64,000 nt of DNA from Gavia stellata (GCF_030936135.1 NC_082597.1:78288495-78352494), one strand, 5' to 3'. Shown: positions 25,801-37,526, numbered from the stretch's first letter. The notes: generated by a model not told the origin, from the sequence alone. Program-made: numbers and translations.

Positions 25801-27184
25801 AATCCGCGTGCAACCTGGGTGAATTTACAAGAATGACTGAGTATCTTTCATTAGTGTATGACTCAAAATTTTTATAGAACACCATAGTTATTCTTGATCA
25901 TGCAAATAGATGCGTGTGTACTTTGGTTGAAATATGCAAACATTGATTTCAGTCTGGCTACTTATCTGCTGAAAGATAAGCATGAAAAAATAAAGTCAAT
26001 CTGCTCTTCCACATTCACAGAAAGAAAAGTGCAGCAGTCCCTCCAAGTCAGGGGGTGGTCTGCCACCCTTCTCAAAACATCAGCAATTTTATGTTTTGTC
26101 AGGCCAGCATAGGCTAATATTTTAGATTACTCTGCTCCCAGTAGGAATCTCCAATTCAGACTACATGTGAGCCAAATTGCATTATCTGCTGGGTGGAAGG
26201 AACAGCACAAACTGGAGAGAAGGGAAGAGCGAGGGACGTGATGATTTTACCGAACTCAAAAGCAAGAAGTACCACAAGTCTCAAGAAAAGTAACACTTCT
26301 TGTCCCCATCCTGTTTTACATAATAATTCAGATAAATAACTTACCTTGAAAGCTGTGCTTCAAATTAGATCCCTGATTGCATGCATGTTATTGATGTTTT
26401 TCCTCTGTAGATGAAGTCCGATTTCAGTTAGTCCAAGACATGAAAGCAAATTAGATAGATACCCTTCAGGAGGTTTAGGATAAATATTTCAGAAGTGCCT
26501 CAAGACTAGAATCAGGTATTTCAAAATACCATGGGCAGGCAGAGTCTTAAGTCCCGCTGACTTCCAGAGAGAGGTGGAAGGAGCAGTGGTCTGCCCCAGA
26601 CTACCTTTAACTGCGGAAGCCGGTATCCTTCCAATGATAAGAAATCGGCTCCTCGATGCAAAGATCCCGTGAAACATTTCCCAGCCTAATGGATCTTGTC
26701 TCACCCACTGACAGGAGAGAGCACTTAGGGAATCTTTGCAAATACCCTCTTTAGCTTGCTAAAGGTTTAAGGCATTTAAAAGAATAGCAGATTCACAGGC
26801 ATGGTTTGGGGCTCAGTTTGCAGATAGGCTCAGTGAGAGTGGGTATATAAGCAGCCTGGTAAATCTCAATCTCCTATGTCATTAGGTGTAATTGAAAACT
26901 ACTTTTAAAGAAAAAAAATAGTTGGCAAGACACTCCAAAACACTTAAGGAAAGGTGGCAGTATTTCTACGAGACATGTTAAAGAGAGTGCTATAGGCAAT
27001 GTTGCAACATTACTTGATTGTATTTTATTTGATTGTTCTATTGTCAAGGACTTTATTTCCAAAAAATGAGTGTATCAAGTGGGTTTGTTCCCAAACCTTC
27101 TGCCTCTGTTCTGTTTTCAACTGAACCTATAGAGAAAAACAAGAGTGAGAGCCTTTACAAATGAGACCTGCATTGTTTTTTCAG

Positions 27185-27262
27185 GACTACAAGTAGAGGG
27201 CCTCTTCAGAAGGTCAGCCAGCATCCAGACTATCAAAGATGTTCAGAAACTCTACAATCAGG
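27185..27262 (+). CDS. ARHGAP8: ARHGAP8 coding exon, RhoGAP arginine finger
   Basis: A 78-nt exon after TTTTTTCAG, ending at AGG|GTAAGC. Two bases complete Gly, 25 codons follow and one G is carried on. It encodes [20 protein letters not shown], which contains the RhoGAP signature GxxRxS. The first Arg of FRRS (codon 27208-27210) is the catalytic arginine finger, equivalent to Arg85 of the p50RhoGAP domain, which stabilises the transition state of GTP hydrolysis on Rho-family GTPases. It is intact, so basic catalytic potential is retained. The following helix (VQKLYNQG) is also typical. Confidence 0.96.
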
Positions 27263-27932
27263 GTAAGCTGTCATCATACCATTGCCAGTAATAGTGTGAG
27301 GGCTTTGTTAATCTTCATTTTGTTGGTGAAGCAGAAATGCTAGCTTTCTTATAATTAGTTAATCATAAAACCATTTGTAACAAAAAATAATAAGAGCACT
27401 AGTACAGAAACCTGAGAGATAGCAACAGGTACTTAATGCTTACTGAAGAGCAAGTCATCAGTTGATGTCAGACTAGAGCTTACAAAATTCATAGCAGCTA
27501 ATGAATGGTAAGGTTTGAGTCAAAAATGGTCTGCTTTTTCATAAACATTTGGATTGCCTCTACGCACTTTGAGTTACTGTCGTTACAAAGTACGATGTCT
27601 TTGCGTCATTTTGCCTCTGGTGTTTTTCCATGGTTATGGCAAAGAAATACAATTTTACCTAATAATTTATGAAATGTAGTGAAGTAATTTTGAAAGTCAG
27701 TGACTTCCCCATGAAGTCATTTTATGAAATGCCTTTATGGGGAGAACCTCTTATAGCAAGATTAATAAAACTCTATGAAAAAATACAAAAAGAAAATGCC
27801 AGGAGTTACCAGCAGCAGAAAGCCAAGAGATTTTCTGTTCAAGATGCAGTATGAAACAGTTTTTAAGCAGTAGTTTAAAGAAAAAATAAAACATGTGATT
27901 GAACACCTTTTTTCTTCTTTCTCTCCTTTTAG
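27263..27932 (+). other. ARHGAP8: ARHGAP8 intron (0.7 kb)
   Basis: Donor GTAAGC; acceptor CTCTCCTTTTAG at 27932. AT-rich unique sequence with no recognised repeat. It contains a 61-codon chance open frame. Confidence 0.85.
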
Positions 27933-28061
27933 GCAAGTCTGTAAATTTCGATGATTATCATGATATCCATATTCCTGCTGTTATCCTAAAGACTTTCCTT
28001 AGGGAACTCCCTCAGCCATTACTAACGTTTGAGTGTTATGATCATATCCTCGGAATCACCA
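27933..28061 (+). CDS. ARHGAP8: ARHGAP8 coding exon, RhoGAP core
   Basis: A 129-nt exon between CTCCTTTTAG and the donor A|GTGAGT: two bases finishing Gly, 42 codons, one base carried on. The peptide runs [20 protein letters not shown], then [20 protein letters not shown]. This includes the RhoGAP block LKxFLRELPxPLL. The conserved Lys (27989-27991) and Arg (28001-28003) correspond to Lys122 and Arg126 of p50RhoGAP, which help bind the GTPase and position the arginine finger. No anomaly in the exon itself. A long C/T tract begins 210 bases downstream in the intron. Confidence 0.96.
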
Positions 28062-28270
28062 GTGAGTATAAATAAGTTTTAGAAAAATTTATACAGCAAG
28101 TTGAACTGGACCCGGCTAATTCATAATCACTGCTGTTTGCTGATCATGACACAGTTGTGGGTATATAATATCATTAGTGCTTCACTGCAGTCACAAGTGG
28201 ACAACCTCTTAATCTGTACCAGAGCAAGGTCGCCAGGGTTACCAAGACCCTCTCTGCTTTTTACAAGGTC

Positions 28271-28645
28271 TTTCCCTGCCTTTTTCCCCCCTTCTTCCAC
28301 CTTTTCTCCCCCTTTTCTCCCCCTTTTCTCCCCCTTTTCTCCCCCTTTTCCCTCCCTTTTCCCTCCCTTTTCTCTCCCTTTTCTCTCCCTTTTCTCTCCC
28401 TTTTCCCTCCCTTTTCCCTCCCTTTTCCCTCCCTTTTCCCTCCCTTTTCCCCCCTTTTCCCCCCTTTTCCCCCCGTTTCCCCATTTTCCCCCTTTTTTCT
28501 CCCTTTTTCCCCCTTTTTTCTCCCTTTTTCCCCCTTTCCCCCCCTTTTTTCACTCCTTCCCCCCCCTCCTTTTTCCCCACCTTTTTTTCACCTTTTTTCC
28601 CCTTTTTTCTTTTTTTTTTTTTCCTTTGTTTTCCTTTTTTTTCTT
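28271..28645. repeat. Long polypyrimidine (CCCCTTTT-type) tract
   Basis: About 375 bases of nearly pure C and T on the sense strand, with imperfect units such as CCCCCTTTTCT (left), CCCTCCCTTTT (middle) and CCCCTTTTTT (right). It grades into T-rich sequence and ends at CTTTTTTTTCTTAG (AG at 28646-28647). The long open frame through it, on either strand, is a by-product of low complexity (Pro/Phe/Ser on one strand, Gly/Lys/Glu on the other) and not a gene. In RNA it would be an unusually long CU-rich binding platform for PTB- or PCBP-type proteins. In DNA it is a triplex candidate. Confidence 0.95.
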
Positions 28646-29587
28646 AGGGAGGGGATTGTTTTTATTGGAACTATTCCCGTGGGATAACACATTGGGAAAA
28701 AAGGATCTAAAGCCTTGAGAAGAGAAGGCACTGATTATCTAAAATCTGGTACCACATGAAACTATGAATTATAAAACTTTAATTACGTGGCCTTTGTCAG
28801 GGAGTAGAAGTTTACAGTGCTGGCAAGGCAACTCACTAAAAGATGGGGGTTGAATATCTGAGATCCCAGAATATCTGAGATTTAGTACCCAGTACTAGTA
28901 GAGACTGGTATTTTGCCATCCAGGCTATAGTCAAGCTAGCAGAGAACCAGTAGAGCTGCCAGTAATAAGTCACAAGCCCACATTTTTCCAAAACCTGCTT
29001 TTTAAGGAAATTGCGTATGTTATAATGGAGTATGGCTTCCAACAGAGTCTGTTTACATATCCTCAATAACCATGGGCTGATGCTGTGGCAAAGTGTAGGT
29101 TATCACCACTATCACGACTGTTGCTGCTGGGGTAGGTCACTAAAATAATTCAGGTCAGGCATGATTGTAATCATCAGACCTTTCTCCAGTACTAAAATAA
29201 TTGCAATATGCCAGCAAAAAAAGAAAAAGTCACTTTGTACAGCATTTGAAATATAATCCAGTGTTAGTGTAATTCTCACCCAGACTGTCTAAATGATGCA
29301 AGGAGTTTGGGGTCCAGTTCTGGTTTTGCCCACCTGTAGAAATGAGTTAATAAACCTGCTTAGGTTCATCTCTAGAAAATTCTTACCCACCCAAGTGGCC
29401 ATCTCAAAATTTTTGCCAGGACAGAAGAGTTTTCCTGCAGAATCACAAAAGTGCTTTCAAAGTTAGTAGAGTGCCAAAAGAGCATTTTGGGCAGGACTAT
29501 GTCTCAGCAAGAACAAAATCAGAGCATAAAAAGTAGATGTGTGGTTTGCATGTGTGGAGAGATAATGGGATTCAAATCAAGACCTTT

Positions 29588-30295
29588 GAATCACTGAGTC
29601 ACTAAGGTTGGAAAAGACCTGAAAGATCATCAAGTCCAACCACCAACCAACACCACCATGCCCACTAAACCATGTCCCACAACACCTCGTCCACACGTTC
29701 CTTGAACACCTCCAGTGAGGGTGACTCCACCACCTCCCTGGGCAGCCTGTTCCAGTGTCTCACCGCTCTCTCAGTAAAGAAATTTTTCCTAATATCCAGC
29801 CTAAACCTCCCCTGGCACAACTTGAGGCCATTTCCTCTTGTTCTGTCACTCGTCACTTGGGAGAAGAGAGCAACACCCACCTCTCTGCAACCTCCTTTCA
29901 GGTAGTTGTAGAGAGCGATGAGGTCTCCCCTCAGCCTCCTCTTCTCCAGACTGAACAACCCCAGCTCCCTCAGCCGCTCCTCATCAGACTTGTGCTCCAG
30001 ACCCCTCACCAGCTTCGTCGCCCTTCTCTGGACACGCTCCAGCACCATAATGTCCTTCTTGTAGTGAGGGGCCCAAAACTGAACACGGTGTTCGAGGTGC
30101 GGCCTCACCAGCGCCGAGTACAGGGGCACGATCACCTCCCTACTCCTGCTGGCCACACCATTTCTGATACAGGCCAGGATGCCGTTGGCCTTCTTGGCCA
30201 CCTGGGCACACTGCTGGCTCATCTTCAGCCGGCTGTCAGCCAGCACCTCCAGGTCCTTTTCTGGGGGGCAGCTTTCCAGCCACTCGTCCCCAGTC
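29588..30295 (-). mobile_element. CR1 LINE, 5'-truncated, long intact ORF2 C-terminus
   Basis: Read on the - strand this is the 3' part of a CR1 retrotransposon. The frame covers about 210 codons without interruption, from GDEWLESC through [44 protein letters not shown] and [10 protein letters not shown] to the ORF end. A short 3' UTR with GGACTTGATGATCTTTCAGG-type sequence follows. The 3' terminal repeat is worn (near 29588-29610). Loss of 5' sequence is usual for CR1. The lack of frameshifts suggests a fairly recent insertion. It lies antisense to ARHGAP8. Confidence 0.95.
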
Positions 30296-30568
30296 CTCTC
30301 TAGCAAAGAAATTATTTTGGCTGTTTCACTGAATTGAGAAAATACTCTGGAAGTTAGTCTTAGCCAGATATATGGTAATACAAAATACAATAGGGTCATT
30401 CAGAGGGATAACCCTAACTGTTACTGTGGTCGTGGAGGTTAATAGAGCTGAATTTTGTGGTCAGTTTTACAGATGGGTAGCTAAAGTAATTCCAGCAGAT
30501 ATAACTAAGGTATTATTTCTTGGTAATATTTAGATGTTTTGGAGTTAAGACTGATTTTGACATTGCAG

Positions 30569-30672
30569 GTGTGGAGAGCATTTTACGAGTCACCAGATGT
30601 AAACAAATCATTCAAGGACTTCCTGAACACAATTACGTTGTTCTGAAATATCTGATATGCTTTCTCCATATG
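30569..30672 (+). CDS. ARHGAP8: ARHGAP8 coding exon, RhoGAP middle helices
   Basis: A 104-nt exon after ACATTGCAG, ending ATG|GTGAGT: two bases completing Ser, then 34 codons, ending in phase 0. The peptide [20 protein letters not shown] and [14 protein letters not shown] is the RhoGAP helix pair with the LPxxNxxxLxxLxxFL pattern, which packs against the GTPase-binding surface. It continues directly into [10 protein letters not shown] of the exon at 37329. The phase 0 boundary also permits inclusion of the candidate 33-nt exon at 31976. Confidence 0.96.
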
Positions 30673-33600
30673 GTGAGTATAGGCAAAATTTCCAAAATAG
30701 TGCTGGTCTTTTCTTTCTAAATCTGTTCTTGTTAATTCAACATTTAACATCTCCATAGAAAAATAAAACTGAATAATTTTAAAAGTATGATGAGGTGGTT
30801 GTGCAGTACTTGAATGAGTGAACTCAGGATACAGAACCCTCTAGTTCTGATAAGAGTCAGTGCTAAAAAATGGTCTGGCCATCCCTTCACCATGAAATTC
30901 TTTAGAATTGTAATGGAAACTACTGTGTAAATTTAAGTGGACTGTGCCTACAGTGGAATATTTAAAAGTGCTGTCCCCTTCACTCCCCATTCACAAATGT
31001 ATGTTTTATTAGTTTGGTTCTTGGGGTTTTTTCCTATTTTGGAGTGCAAAAAAGCCTGAAAATAGTGGTTGTGTAATTTTCAAGTGTCGGAGTAAAACTA
31101 GGTGAAATCACCTTTTTTCTCCAAAGTATAAATCGTGGGCAACTAAAACACGAAATAAATTAGTGTCATTTTAGAAGATGATAGAAATATTAATGAGCTT
31201 TAGAACAACAGCAAAATGTTTTCTATTAAATCTTAAAAATAACATTTTCCTGTTTAAAATAGCCTTTCATTCTGTAATTTACTACAGTGTTAAATCAAAA
31301 ACTTCGACCATGGCATTTTGCAAGGATTTTTGGTATGCTTCAGGATAAATGAAATCATGTGCCTTTTGTCTTACTTTTTGATTTGCGGGGGTTTTTTAAC
31401 CCATTTTTTGAAACCCCACAATTGTGAGGGTTTGGGGAACATCCATTACAAATAGTTCTACAGTTAGCCTAGTGACATCCTTTGGTTGCCAGTTTATGTG
31501 CAGGGAAAGACAGAAATAGGAGTGCAAATTTCCCTTTCTTCTGCCTTATCCAATGCACTGCCTTTTCCAGATTGCATTTTTCAAATCCAGGTGCCTAAAA
31601 TTGAGGAACATGGTGTCGCTGACACCTACATAAAGTGACCTAGCCTTCAGAAGTCCTAAGAGCCCACCAAAGCAGTCATGTCTGTGGAATAATGCTGATT
31701 TTCACCAGTGGAGGAATTAGCACTCAGTAACTGTTCTTGAGCTACAATTACGTTTGCCATATTCTAGCCAGTAGCATATTTCAGAAACAAGTACATTTAA
31801 TCCCTTTTTCTATCAAAACACTAGAGAAAAGCAAGATTAAAGGAAACACATTGATATGACCCTCACTCAGCCAGCACTTGCAAGGTTGCTGTAATACCCG
31901 CATGTTCGTTTACTGTTGCTTAGCTGAACTCTAATGCTATTAAGGAAATCCTCATGTCATTTGCTATTATTTTAGCAACTGATATCTCACCTCAGTGTTA
32001 TGAATCGTGTAAGTGACTTTGTTCCAATAATAGATGCACCATCTCAACGCACTTCTTAAGAGCTGAGCACTTCAGGTGTTAATGAGGTGTGCAAAAGTAC
32101 TACATAGTGTTTTGTGTAACTGGGCAACAGAACATAGCATTATTTTTGAGTATGCCTTGTTATGTAAAGCACAGCATCAAGTTGATACTAGTGCTCAGAT
32201 CTGCAATTTTTGCTGATCCATGGCTTTTCATCCTTAATGTCTCAGGGAATATTTGCATTTGGAAAGGTCAAGGGAACGCGAAACAATCTAGGAGCTAGAG
32301 ATTTCTATTCATTGCAGATCGGTGTGCTGCACAAGCTGCCACAATTCAAACTTTAACAGAGCACTTTACCAATAATCCTAGTTTTTACCTGCAAGCATCA
32401 ACCTTCTTACATGTAAGAGGCAATTTAATTCTTCCATGAGCTCAGCCTTGAGTAGTCCAAGAGGTACTTGTGGTAATTTCATGAAGTGGGATGAATTGTA
32501 ATCACTTGATAGAGGTTTTGAGCACTCCAGGTTTGATACAGGCTTGTGGAAGAAGAAAAAAAAAAAATCCCTGTTTCCTCTGCAGTCTCAACCCCCTTAC
32601 TTAATGAAACAGCTCCTTCCAGTCCAAGGGTGCAAGACTGTGCAACTCCTACAGAAGTGAAAGACTTGAATTTCAAAAATAGGTCTATATTTTTTAACCT
32701 TAGATTAGCAGTGATTTTACCAGTAATGAGCTCAGCGTGCTGTGAAAGGTGTAAGCTGCCCATCTCCACTTTGCAGTGTATCTGGCCGCTGGAGAGGGAT
32801 TTGCAGGGTGCCCTTGGAGTTGCAGTGGACTGAGGTCCCTAGGCAGGATTGGGCAACCAGGAGCAAGAGGGAAAACAAAGGCCGGTTTTCACAAGTTGGT
32901 CCCTGAATTATGTCTGTAAAAGATGTCCATGCTTGCTCAGCTGATCTCACAAGAGATGAGTGTGCACAAACAAGTGTTTGTGTTCCACAAGCCCTGCGTT
33001 GCACGTGCAGTGGATTTATGAATGCACATGCAAACTTAAAAGGGCTCGCAGAAGTCTTCTTGCAAATTACTTGGCAAAGCACTCTAAGGGCTACAGTTAC
33101 CCAGTTCTGAAGCCAGAAACCATTTAGTAGTAAACTATAATTGTAGTTTTCCATGACGGTCTAAGGCTAAAGAATCAGGAAAGTTTGTAGAGGCAATAAT
33201 ATCATCTAGATTGTGTTTTTATAACCACATCTTTGGTTTTGGTACTAGCTGATACAGCCCCTCTCTATGGTTACACACTTGCCCTCTCTGCTACTTATTT
33301 CTGTCCCTGCAGCCATGCCTCATGCAGGGGAAGGGTGGCTGACTTGGCTGAAAGAACCATTGCAAAAACCTGCCAAATTCAACACATCAAACTTGGACCA
33401 ACTAGAAAAAATGGACAAGGTTTTGGGGCCCATGAGCTATGAGTTACAGATATGTAACTGAAGCAGCGAAGTTAAAGCCAAGTACAAGCTGGAAAAAAAA
33501 AAGCTCTGAATTAATGTTTTGTCTCAATCGCTTGTCCAATTGAAAAATGTAATTAGCACCAGCAAAGCTTGGGGGTGGCTGGAGATGATGGGGCACGTTG

Positions 33601-36600
33601 GGAAGGATTAGATGACTAAGCCTCATGGAGCAGATACAAGCAGTTGGCAGGTCTGCAAGGTAGCTGAGAGTGGGGGATAGAAACTTCTATTTCCAGTCAG
33701 TTTGTGGGGGTGTTTTAATATCTCGTAATTTTCTTTTGAAAACGTTTTGTGGAGTTCCTTTCAACATTGCGACTGAGAAACCAAAGAGATGTTGATGTCC
33801 TTATATTTTTAAAATGTGATGGTGATTGGCTGTTTCTACCCTCTGTATTTCACTGTTTAAGTTCATTAGGTAGTGTAGTGGCTGTCTGCTTTCACTCCTG
33901 CAGTATCCATGAGGATGCTGGGATGCAAGTGTGTGGAATCCAAAAATCATCACAATTTTGCTGGGGGAAGCTGGGTGTTTATTCTGGGGTAGTGAAAAAT
34001 GTGTATTTTGCACTTGTTGATGTGGCACTAAATCTTCGGTGTTTATTCCCAATGATGAGTTTTGCAATGTACAAGTTTTATCTTTCTCGAGGACTTTCTT
34101 TCAATATAGGCTGTTATTACTTAATGATTTTTCTATACGTGTTCCAGTGAAAGGGGGAAAAAACCCAACAAACTGGAGCTGCGTAGTTCTTTGTTGTAAT
34201 ACTTTTCTGTGACGTTCAGATTATTCCTTCAAAGATAGGCTCTAGGTCCTTGGAGAACTGTCTTTTATTAACTTGTCAAATTGACAGAGCAAGTGTATTT
34301 TCACTTGAAACAGAGATGACAGTTACTAACTTTGTGAGGGAATCAAAGAAGAAGTCAAGGGGTTAGTCCAAATGCTAAAGATGTCATTTGTATTTCTTAG
34401 GTAGAACGTAGCTTTGGGGTGCAGTTATTTAGAGGGGTTAGCCCACAAAGAAGTTGGCTGACTGCATGCTGCCCTTACATGGTGTAGTGTTGGAAGAAAA
34501 CATCAGCTGCTCATGATGGTGTTGTAGATGAAGTGGATGTGTTCGTGTCATTCAAGAAAGAAATCTGGCATTGGGGTAGTGAGGGGGTTGAGACCGTGTG
34601 AAGCCTGATCCCTTCGGGGCAGGATAAAGCCATTACCACTGGTATGACAAGGCTTCCTTGCTTGCAGCTCTTGGTGAGCCGGCAAAGATTATTGTGGAGA
34701 GAGTCGGATTCAGTCGCACACTTTTTCTTGGATCTGCTGAGGAAGGTATTGCTGTGCGTTTTGGAGTGAAGCAACGTGCAGTGTCTCCCTTGAATTCCTA
34801 AGTGACAGCCTCACTGATGACTCACAGATAAGGCTTAGTGTAGCTCTGCCTGAGATGATATAATCACTGTTTCATTTTATCTTAAGGATTTTCTCTCTCG
34901 TGGGAGAAGCTGTGTCATGGGTATTTTTCTTGATCATTTCAACATTGACTGTCTCCTTGAAAAGTTCAGAGTGGTGGCAGGTGGGAAGAGATGGTTTCAT
35001 CTTGGAGTTAGAAACATCCTTTGAAATAGTTGGCCTAAAGAGAAGAAGTAAGTCTAGCTCTACCAGCAAGTCGCAGTGGTGTTGCTTTGAGCTGAAACAT
35101 TGGCCTTCAAAGGCAGTGGCTAGGTTAAGCTGGGGATGTTTCAACTAGTGCTTGAAGACAGCACCTGTACACGACCTGCGGGATGGAGCGTGTTAGGGAG
35201 CATTCCCAAAAACTGGGGGAAGACAACTGCAACAGGTTTGGCTCCTTTTGCTGTCCTCCAGTACTATACTACATGCTTCTGTGCCATCACAGGGTACTTG
35301 TCCTGTATACACTGAAGGTACCTCTCTTAGGATATACAGCACACATCTTTGGCTTTGTGCTATAGAAAACACAATGAGATGAGCTGTAGCTCTCGCATTA
35401 TTTTAGAGACTTTCAGCTGAAAGAAACACCAAAAAATAATTTGTCCTCGATCCACAGGGGTTTCACATGTCCAACATTACACAGTGTGGATGCAGCCAGT
35501 ATGAGCCACTTGACCCAAGGGCCAGAACGCAGTCCCTAACCTTGTTATATTTATTAGTATCCAAACGCCTGCTTCGTTGTCCAGCTACCTTCAGGGTAAT
35601 ACCTAGGTCTATGTCTCCCATCGTCGTCCTAATCGTTTTCCCTCGTCAGTTATTTTGGTAGTAGTTTAGCTTTTGCTACATTGCTGTAGTATAATGAAGT
35701 CTTGTTTGAGCTGATCTCATCTGGATCAGATTAAATGAACAAGATGGGCTTGTTGGTTTTTCTGTATAGTTAAATAGTGCATTGAGAGCAGTATGTGAAG
35801 ATCAACAGTTATATGTGGTTCGTGCTCTAGAGAGAATGATGTGGGTTTTGCATAAGGTCATGAAGCAGGCATCGCCATTTAATCTGATGACTTTTTATTC
35901 TCAAGTTGTGAAGTCAATCCTTTGAAAAGTTAGTTAGGGCACCAGTATCTCCTTCCTTTATCCAGCCCTGCTTCATGACCTTAAAAACAATTGAAGCCTT
36001 TAATATTTGTAGTGGAAGTAGCATCACGGTAGCTCTGATGTCCCAGAAGAGTAAGGCAAAGATTGGAGGGAAAGATAATACCTACTGTTGAAAAAATTAA
36101 TACGGTTAGGAGGAAAATTTTATGCTTTTGGGCACATAAGTGCTTCTTCATGTCCCCCAAGGAAAAGACTTCCATCCTGTGTATGTGTCTGAAGGGCATT
36201 ATATCCCCTCATGGTTGAGCAAATAGGCTCCTTGCTAGGTAAGACACTGGGGAGGGTGGGTCTGTGCTGTAGGAGATAGAGGGGAATGAAACCTGTGTTA
36301 CTGGGCAGGGGGCAACTGGAGTTTATGCATACGCTAAGAAGTGTTCACATGATTGTAATGTTTCTTAGATTTTCCTCTAGTGCCCTCAGGCTTTTCATAG
36401 TACTACAGAGCTACCTTTTCAGGAGGCTTTTATGGCAAGCCAGAAATGGAGAGACACTGAGAAGTAGAATTTTTGTTTTCCTATTCCCCTTGAAATTGTA
36501 GCAGGAAGAATACATGAGAGATTTTGCCCAATAATTCCTGGTTCTGTTCTGAGATGACAGCTTCAGAGTAACCTGTACATCGCAGTTTGTGACTGTATGG

Positions 36601-37328
36601 TCTTCTCATGTCAGATTACCAATCAACAACTGCAACCATCAGCCTGAGAAGAACTGGCTGAATTACCTAGGTCAGGAGGAATCGAGAACACCTTCAGCTC
36701 GCTGGCTCTTTACAGTAAGAGCAAACTTGTCAGATAGGACACCCAGAGCACATTGGGCTTTAGATATCAGCCATGCAATGCAGGAGAGCAAAACACACAC
36801 AAATTCCCTGCCAAGCTCACACAGAGAAAAAAAATACTCCTGCTACCCAGTTCTGGGCTCACATCCACAGATAGAAGTAGAAGACATCATCTAGGTTCAG
36901 AACAGATTTCAGTGCTGTGTATTTTACCTACAGCCCATTTTCACCTCCATTGCTTCAGAGGAATTGGGTGGATGTGGGGGTACTTGGAAGTGAAGTCATG
37001 CATCAGTGGGAGAAAAAAAAAAAATTCCTTCTAAACCCTTGCAAACAACTTCAGAATTCCTCAAGGTTTATTCCATAGAGGACACAGTACCGAAGCAGAT
37101 AGGATAGATCTTTGTTTATGCTGTCCTTCCCTGCCCCCCAGCAGAGATAACAATAGATTCCATATAGAAGCATTGAAAACAATTAATTTTCTGTTAAGAA
37201 GCCAGTGATGAACCTGTGGCCAGGGTCTGCTCCCGTCATCCGTTCATCCTCAGTACAGGGTGCTCTCTTGTCTCTCACTTGCTGGGGCACATGTCTGCAT
37301 ATACTTATTCACGTTTATGTTTTTCCAG
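30673..37328 (+). other. ARHGAP8: ARHGAP8 intron (6.7 kb)
   Basis: Donor GTGAGT; acceptor TTTATGTTTTTCCAG at 37328. Mostly unique sequence. It contains a candidate 33-nt cassette exon at 31976-32008. Several open frames of 60-140 codons (for example around 32.7-33.2 kb and 33.7-34.2 kb) show no recognisable domain and are treated as chance. Confidence 0.8.
31976..32008 (+). other. ARHGAP8: Candidate 33-nt cassette exon of ARHGAP8
   Basis: The segment is preceded by GCTATTATTTTAG (AG at 31974-31975) and followed by GTAAGTGAC, a full-consensus donor. It is 33 nt, sits in a phase 0/0 intron and encodes QLISHLSVMNR with no stop. Inclusion would add 11 residues between FLHM and VSQES in the RhoGAP domain. 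The peptide itself resembles the RhoGAP segment L.hL..V...N+M, so it could duplicate or replace that helix end. There is no transcript evidence; chance is possible for such a short segment. Confidence 0.25.
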
Positions 37329-37526
37329 GTTTCACAGGAGAGCATATATAACAGAATGACAGCATCCAGCCTGGCCTGTGTCTTTGGTTTGAATTTGATC
37401 TGGCCATCGAAAGGAACAGCCTCCCTGAGTGCTCTGGTACCTCTGAATCTCTTCACTGAACTACTGATAGATTTCTACACAAATATATTCAACTCCCGAA
37501 CAGTGCCTGGTGAGATCTTACCTTAA
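37329..37526 (+). CDS. ARHGAP8: ARHGAP8 last RhoGAP exon, probably the terminal coding exon
   Basis: Begins in phase 0 after TTTTTCCAG. It encodes [20 protein letters not shown], then [20 protein letters not shown], then the closing helix [14 protein letters not shown]. This matches the RhoGAP end pattern NKMxxxNLAxVFGxNLxW, with one difference: the conserved Asn before LA is Ser (codon 37368-37370). After FNSRTVP the frame either reads on as GEILP to a TAA at 37524-37526 or splices at G|GTGAGA (37509/37510) to an exon I could not find. A good poly(A) signal 600 bases on favours termination here. My memory of human ARHGAP8, which has PGE at the same place and then a longer tail, is compatible but unverified. 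Confidence 0.88.
   Translation, partial: VSQESIYNRMTASSLACVFGLNLIWPSKGTASLSALVPLNLFTELLIDFYTNIFNSRTVPGEILP

Larger units (their letters stand above)
15666..27184 (+). other. ARHGAP8: ARHGAP8 intron (11.5 kb)
   Basis: The largest intron in the window, with donor GTGAGTTTTG and acceptor GTTTTTTCAG. It holds inverted repeats near 17.3-17.5 kb and a decayed antisense retroelement pol fragment near 19.4-19.8 kb. The rest is unique AT-rich sequence with short chance open frames. Confidence 0.75.
28062..30568 (+). other. ARHGAP8: ARHGAP8 intron (2.5 kb)
   Basis: Donor GTGAGT; acceptor GACATTGCAG. It contains a roughly 375-base polypyrimidine tract (28271-28645) and an antisense CR1 LINE (29588-30295) that ends about 270 bases before the next exon. 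Otherwise unique sequence. Confidence 0.85.

Noticed and set aside
28101..28718. 205-codon open frame (+) and 113-codon frame (-) across the C/T tract
   Set aside because: They exist only because a pure pyrimidine or purine tract cannot form stop codons on one strand and rarely does on the other. Translations are low-complexity Pro/Phe/Ser or Gly/Lys/Glu.
29755..30303. 182-codon + strand open frame
   Set aside because: It is the antisense of the CR1 ORF2 copy on the - strand. The - strand translation matches CR1; the + strand one matches nothing.
32732..33154. 140-codon - strand open frame in an ARHGAP8 intron
   Set aside because: No recognisable motif. Isolated in an intron without splice or promoter context.
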